NCBI RefSeq assembly: GCF_008254045.1
Contig: NZ_CP042425.1
Coordinates: 7,764,163-7,828,162 of the forward strand
Reading direction: 5' to 3'
Source: Limnoglobus roseus
GTDB taxonomy: Bacteria > Planctomycetota > Planctomycetia > Gemmatales > Gemmataceae
Length of the DNA: 64,000 nt
Part shown: positions 60,169 through 64,000 of the stretch, piece after piece
How positions within the stretch are numbered: position 1 is the stretch's first letter
How the letters are laid out: each line of letters starts with the position of its first letter
The notes under the pieces: model-generated
What the model was told of the DNA's origin: nothing
Seen by the model: the letters and a program-made list of their open reading frames with translations, nothing else
The model's database searches: none
Program-made: the position numbers and the translations under genes

Positions 60169-61452
60169 TCAGAGTAGGACATCCGAGGGCGGCGAGTCAA
60201 GCGGAACTTTCTTCGGGCGGTTCCAGAAGAGAAGGACGCCCACGAACGCGAACGCGGCCGGCAGGCCAGCCAGGGCCAATAAGTAATCGTAACTCCTCAC
60301 CCAGTCGATCCACAGCCCCTGAATCGGGTACATCGCCGCGAGATACATCGCATTGATAAAGCCGAGGGAACCAACCACCTTGCCCTGGTGGACGGCGGAC
60401 AGTTCCTGAGTGAGAGTGAAGTAAATGGAGAACAATCCCAGCGCCCCGAAACCGTAGGCCAAAAAAGCCATCTCGATCACCCGGCCGTCCCCGACGAAAA
60501 CCGCGAACGCGCTGAGCAACAGACAAACGCAGAGGAAATAACTGACGAGTCGGGAGCGGTGGACCTCAACCCCAACCCGGGCCAAGAGCATGGTCCCCAA
60601 TCCGACAACCCAAATGCCGACATCGGAGGCGACGTAATAGAATACGGAAAAGAATTGCAACTCCTCTTTCGTAAACCCGCGGGCCTCACGGAGGTAAAGC
60701 GGCATCCAGACGCGGAAGGTGTGCCAGGCCGTGTTCACGCCGATGACGACAGCCACCAAGAGCCAAAACCGCCGGTCCGCAAGAACCGTCTTGAATGGTT
60801 CGGGCCCGGCCGCCGAGCGGTACGGGACGTGATGCAATGTCGCTCGCGGAACGATGAGAAACCATAGACTCACCCAACCAAGGCCAATCACACCGATGAC
60901 GCGAAACGGCCAACGCCACACGTCCGGGTCGTCCCGGCCGAAGTACACGCCGCAGATCAGGACGATGAACGGAGTGATGGTCGATCCGATCCCCGTACCA
61001 CTCTGGAAAAGGGCGTTACCGAATGGCCGTTCGGCGGGCGACAACACCTGCCGTGTCGTCCGAATGCCGCACGGCCAGTTCCCGGCTTCAAACAGCCCTA
61101 GGAGAAAGCGAATGGCAACGAGCGAGTAAAAGCCCGTGATCGAACCAGTGAAGAAACCCGCCATCGACCACCCCACCACGAGGGCGGGATAAAGCCAGTA
61201 CACCCCGACACGATCGACGAACCACCCGGTCGCGAGAGTGCCAACGCCGAACGCGATCGAGAACGCCATTTCGACCTGACCCCAGCTAGCTTTGTTGAAC
61301 CCGTAGGCGTCGATGATCTCTTTCGAGGTCTGGTTGAGGGCCACGCGGTCCATGTAGTTGACGGCGGTGGCGAGCAATAGGAGTCCGCACACCAGCCACC
61401 GCAAAAAGCCAAGTGAGTTGGCGGGGGCAGGGCCGTCGGGGAGAGAGGGCAT
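60169..61452 (-). CDS. MFS transporter, anion:cation symporter type
   Basis: 427 residues with about 12 membrane segments. Family-typical parts: NYMDRVALNQTSKEI after helix 1, GWFVDRVGVYWLYP, RFLLGLFEAGNWPCGIRTTR and ERPFGNALFQSGTGIGSTI. It resembles the ACS family (hexuronate, sialate, phthalate transporters), so a sugar acid or similar organic anion is a likely substrate. Its stop is 67 bp before the SDR gene pair on the same strand, and it follows the UvrC-like gene by 12 bp, so an operon is possible though functions differ. Confidence 0.88.
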   Translation of the reverse strand: MPSLPDGPAPANSLGFLRWLVCGLLLLATAVNYMDRVALNQTSKEIIDAYGFNKASWGQVEMAFSIAFGVGTLATGWFVDRVGVYWLYPALVVGWSMAGFFTGSITGFYSLVAIRFLLGLFEAGNWPCGIRTTRQVLSPAERPFGNALFQSGTGIGSTITPFIVLICGVYFGRDDPDVWRWPFRVIGVIGLGWVSLWFLIVPRATLHHVPYRSAAGPEPFKTVLADRRFWLLVAVVIGVNTAWHTFRVWMPLYLREARGFTKEELQFFSVFYYVASDVGIWVVGLGTMLLARVGVEVHRSRLVSYFLCVCLLLSAFAVFVGDGRVIEMAFLAYGFGALGLFSIYFTLTQELSAVHQGKVVGSLGFINAMYLAAMYPIQGLWIDWVRSYDYLLALAGLPAAFAFVGVLLFWNRPKKVPLDSPPSDVLL

Positions 61453-61464
61453 GAAGGTGTCTCG

Positions 61465-62664
61465 TCAGCCGGAGGGAAGCTGAAGTTCCGCGAGGACGGC
61501 TTCCGCGGTGCGGACGCTGGCGTGTTCGTCGGGCCGCTTGCGGAACCAGGCCGAGACTAATAATACGCTGTCGACGCACGTTCGGCCGACCCGCGGAATT
61601 GTTTGCGCGACCACCTCCAGCAGTTCCCGCGTGCGGCGGCGGGAATCGTCGCACGCCGGCTCCCACACCGCGGCCCAGATTTGCCCGCGGTTCAGCAGGT
61701 ACCACACCGGCCGCCCGTCGTGGCCGATCAGTCGGTAGACGAGGGCGTTCTGCTCCCGCGACGTGCGAAGCAGACTGAGCCGCTGGTGCAGCCACTCCAC
61801 GTCGACGAGTTTGTCGCGGAGCGCCCCGGCCTTCTCGAATTGAAGGGCCTTCGCCGCTTCGACCATGTCGCCCTTGAGGGAAGTAATCAGCGATTCGTCG
61901 TCGCCGTCGAGGAACTTGCGGATCGAGCCGACCGCCCGCCGGTACTCGCGGCGAGTCGTGAACGCGGCGCACGGGCCGAGGCACATGCCGAGTTCGTACC
62001 GCAGGCACGCGGCCGCCCGGTTGTCATCGAAGAGTGATTGGTCCTCGGCGAAGATCATCCGCTGTTTGGACGAACAATCGCGAAGGTGGAAGTAGTCATT
62101 CAACCGCCGGGCCGCGATATCGAGGCGTTCACGACCCACGAACGGACCGTAACACGCCAACTCCTTGCCCGTCGGTTCACGGGTTACATAAGCGTAGGCG
62201 ACGGGGCCGCGGCCGAGGCAGAGGTAGCGGTACCGCTCCCGCCCCGGCATGCCGAGGACGTTGTACCGCGGGCGGAACCGGCGGATCAGTTCGAGTTCGC
62301 GCAGCAGGGCGGCCAACTCGTCGGCCGCGAACTCCCACACCAGAGTTCGCGTGTTCTCGATGATCTTGCCGGCCTTCGGGTGGCGGCTGTTCTCGCGGAA
62401 GTAGCTCATGAGCCGCGCCCGCAGATTCTTGGCCTTCCCGACGTAGATAATGCGGCCCTTCGCGTCGATCATCCCGTACACGCCGGGCGACTTCGGGGCG
62501 ACCGTGCGGACTTCCTTCCAGAGTCGTTTGGCCGAACGCGATTTGATCTGGTGACTGCCGCCGGGGACGCCGTCGCAATGAAACCGACTCGGGCCGAACC
62601 CGGCGAACGGGTGGGTGGAAAAGAGGTTGGGGGCGTGCGGGCCGTCCGGGGCCGAGCGGGCCAT
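61465..62664 (-). CDS. UvrC-like GIY-YIG nuclease lacking the C-terminal half
   Basis: 399 residues from ATG 62662-62664. The GIY-YIG domain (about 57-140) is complete: SPGVYGMIDAKGRIIYVGKA with RARLMSYF and ELELIRRFRPRYN. An UvrC-like region with GPFVGRERLD, CLRYELGMCLGPC and a UVR motif (LKGDMVEAAKALQFEKAGAL, about 250-275) follows. True UvrC (about 600 residues) has an RNase-H-like endonuclease and helix-hairpin-helix domain, which are absent here. It may cut only one side of a lesion, like Cho, or be a DNA-polymerase-independent nuclease. RBS AAAGGA lies upstream. Confidence 0.88.
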   Translation of the reverse strand: MARSAPDGPHAPNLFSTHPFAGFGPSRFHCDGVPGGSHQIKSRSAKRLWKEVRTVAPKSPGVYGMIDAKGRIIYVGKAKNLRARLMSYFRENSRHPKAGKIIENTRTLVWEFAADELAALLRELELIRRFRPRYNVLGMPGRERYRYLCLGRGPVAYAYVTREPTGKELACYGPFVGRERLDIAARRLNDYFHLRDCSSKQRMIFAEDQSLFDDNRAAACLRYELGMCLGPCAAFTTRREYRRAVGSIRKFLDGDDESLITSLKGDMVEAAKALQFEKAGALRDKLVDVEWLHQRLSLLRTSREQNALVYRLIGHDGRPVWYLLNRGQIWAAVWEPACDDSRRRTRELLEVVAQTIPRVGRTCVDSVLLVSAWFRKRPDEHASVRTAEAVLAELQLPSG

Positions 62665-62713
62665 CACTGGCGTCCTTTCCGAAATCGATGCGAGCGAGTC
62701 GTGGTGGTGTAAA

Positions 62714-62741
62714 ATTGTACCACGACCGACGGCGGACGCAA
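62714..62741 (-). promoter_or_regulatory. Candidate promoter of the UvrC-like gene
   Basis: On the minus strand TTGCGT (62741-62736) and TACAAT (62719-62714) are 16 bases apart; the predicted leader is about 45 bases. Confidence 0.45.
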
Positions 62742-62800
62742 CTGGTTCTCTCCGACTTGAGCGGCTTGATGAGGAGCCGCAGGCTGAAGCCTGTAGCTAC

Positions 62801-62834
62801 AAAGAAAAACACGGCAGGCCATTGGCCTGCCGTG
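62801..62834 (-). terminator. Intrinsic terminator of the ribosomal protein S1 gene
   Basis: On the minus strand CACGGCAGGCC / GGCCTGCCGTG form a perfect 11-bp stem with a three-base loop (62810-62834), followed by TTTTTCTTT. It lies 27 bases after the S1 stop. A short extra inverted repeat, CAGGCT/AGCCTG, lies at 62780-62793. Confidence 0.87.
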
Positions 62835-62860
62835 CGCGAGAGTTCGGCTGAACCTCAGTG

Positions 62861-64000
62861 TTACTCTTCGTCGCCCTGCCCCGGCAGTTGGAACAGCGGG
62901 CCGGCCGCACCGGTTCCGCCGCGAAGGTCTTTCTTCCCTTCGGGCTTGCCGCTGCTGCCGCTCGGCTTGTTGTCGCCGCCCATCAGTTCGTCCGGCAGTT
63001 CGTCCGGCACCGTCGGGTCGTCCACGTTCTTCATACTCAGGCCGATCTTGCGGTCCTTCGTATCGACGCGGAGTACCTTCACGTCCACGTCGTCGCCGAC
63101 CTTCACGACCTCTTCCGGCGATTCGATCTTGTTCTCGCTCAACTCGCTGATGTGCAGCAAGCCTTCGAGACCCGGTTCGAGTTCGACGAAGACGCCGAAG
63201 TTCGTGAGCTTCGTGATCTTACCCTTGACCTTCTGGCCGGGCTTGAACCGCTCGGGGATGTCGCCCTCCCACGGATCCTTGCCCATCTGCTTCAGGCCGA
63301 GGGCGACGCGCTTGCGTTCCTGATCGACGCTGAGGACGATGCAGGTGACCTTCTGACCCTTCTGCACGACTTCGCTCGGGTTCGACACCTTCCGCACGTA
63401 GCTCATGTCGCTGACGTGCAGGAGGCCGTCGATACCTTCCTCGATTTCGATGAAGGCACCGTAGTTGGTCAGGTTGCGAACCGTGCCGGTCACTTGCATG
63501 CCGTTCGGGTACTTCTTCGCGACCTCGTCCCACGGGTTCTGCTGGCACTGTTTCATGCCGAGCGAGATTTCCTTCTTGTCGTGGTTGATCTTCAGCACTT
63601 GCACCTCGACCTTGTCCCCGGTGCTGAGGACTTCGTTCGGGTGGCTGATCCGCTTCGTCCACGACATTTCGCTGATGTGGACCAGGCCTTCGATGCCCGG
63701 TTCCAGCTTCACGAACGCCCCGTACGGCATGATGTTGACGACTTCGCCCTGGTGCTTGCTATTCTCGGGGTACTTGGCCTCGATGTCCTGCCACGGCGAC
63801 GGCGTCTTGTGCTTGAGCGACAAGGCGATCTTCTGCCGTTCCTTGTCGATGTGCAGGATGAAGACTTCGAGTTCCTGCTCGATCTTGACCACGTCGTGCG
63901 GGTTCGTGACGCGGTGCCAGCCCATGTCGGTGATGTGCAGCAGGCCGTCGATGCCGCCGAGGTCCACGAACGCGCCGAACTCGGCGATGTTCTTGACCAC
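62861..64000 (-). CDS. rpsA: Ribosomal protein S1 (5' end outside window)
   Basis: 379 codons visible, N-terminus beyond the window edge. Four S1 RNA-binding domains follow each other (each with a (N/G)(Y/F)G(A/V)F(V/I).LE.G..GL.H.S pattern: about residues 1-62, 83-150, 168-235 and 255-322), with linkers such as NPWDEVAKKYPNG and DPWEGDIPERF typical of S1. The C-terminal tail is Gly/Pro-rich and acidic at the end (QLPGQGDEE). It binds mRNA on the 30S subunit and helps translation initiation. Confidence 0.93.
   Translation of the reverse strand: MVKNIAEFGAFVDLGGIDGLLHITDMGWHRVTNPHDVVKIEQELEVFILHIDKERQKIALSLKHKTPSPWQDIEAKYPENSKHQGEVVNIMPYGAFVKLEPGIEGLVHISEMSWTKRISHPNEVLSTGDKVEVQVLKINHDKKEISLGMKQCQQNPWDEVAKKYPNGMQVTGTVRNLTNYGAFIEIEEGIDGLLHVSDMSYVRKVSNPSEVVQKGQKVTCIVLSVDQERKRVALGLKQMGKDPWEGDIPERFKPGQKVKGKITKLTNFGVFVELEPGLEGLLHISELSENKIESPEEVVKVGDDVDVKVLRVDTKDRKIGLSMKNVDDPTVPDELPDELMGGDNKPSGSSGKPEGKKDLRGGTGAAGPLFQLPGQGDEE

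Overview
This window looks like a piece of a planctomycete chromosome, most likely from the Gemmata group. That placement is an inference. It rests on the high GC content and the dense coding with long antisense shadow frames. It also rests on a type II prepilin-like protein of the DUF1559 type, a giant Calx-beta surface protein with an N-terminal LEDR motif, a Ser/Thr kinase with a very long tail, an ECF-type sigma factor, a TPR-O-GlcNAc-transferase-like protein and many secreted proteins of unknown role. I see no rRNA, tRNA, CRISPR array, insertion sequence or prophage.

Layout. 1-5186 (minus): the N-terminal 1,728 codons of a giant Calx-beta protein containing six apparently identical tandem copies of a 357-bp unit. 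5555-10960: a membrane-anchored kinase. 11198-21594: a trehalose and alpha-glucan island (treZ, a glycogen debranching enzyme, a treS-maltokinase fusion, a stress-type glycine-zipper protein, and convergent glgX). 21748-25072: an apiosidase-like secreted protein, a sigma factor, and a small operon of acetyltransferase, receiver-like protein and ferredoxin. 25222-30981: a TPR-OGT protein, a phosphoesterase, a DUF1559 protein, a small lipoprotein and an alkaline-phosphatase-superfamily enzyme. 31196-43422: a catabolic region with a GntR-type regulator, a phosphonate-associated FAD oxidoreductase, a D-amino-acid dehydrogenase with a DapA-family enzyme, two paralogous PAS-AraC regulators, a large unknown secreted protein and bifunctional putA. 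43497-50294: a complete RND efflux operon. 50295-51360: about 1 kb without a recognisable gene. 51361-56095: two secreted alpha/beta hydrolases and an FG-GAP repeat protein. 56298-64000: ligA, two tandem SDR-type proteins, an MFS transporter, a shortened UvrC-like nuclease and the 3' part of a ribosomal protein S1 gene.

How the genes may work together. The glucan island can free trehalose (TreZ), debranch glucans (two unrelated debranching families) and interconvert maltose and trehalose and phosphorylate maltose (TreS-Mak). TreY and GlgE are the expected partners and are not in the window. The two PAS-AraC regulators each face a catabolic gene (a DapA-like enzyme and putA) across an intergenic region with a different perfect inverted repeat. 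This suggests ligand-responsive control of hydroxyproline or D-amino-acid use and of proline use. The observations most worth a second look are the identical repeats, the paired PAS-AraC modules, the textbook terminator lying in the leader of the TPR-OGT gene, the GNAT/receiver-like/ferredoxin micro-operon and the long palindromes.
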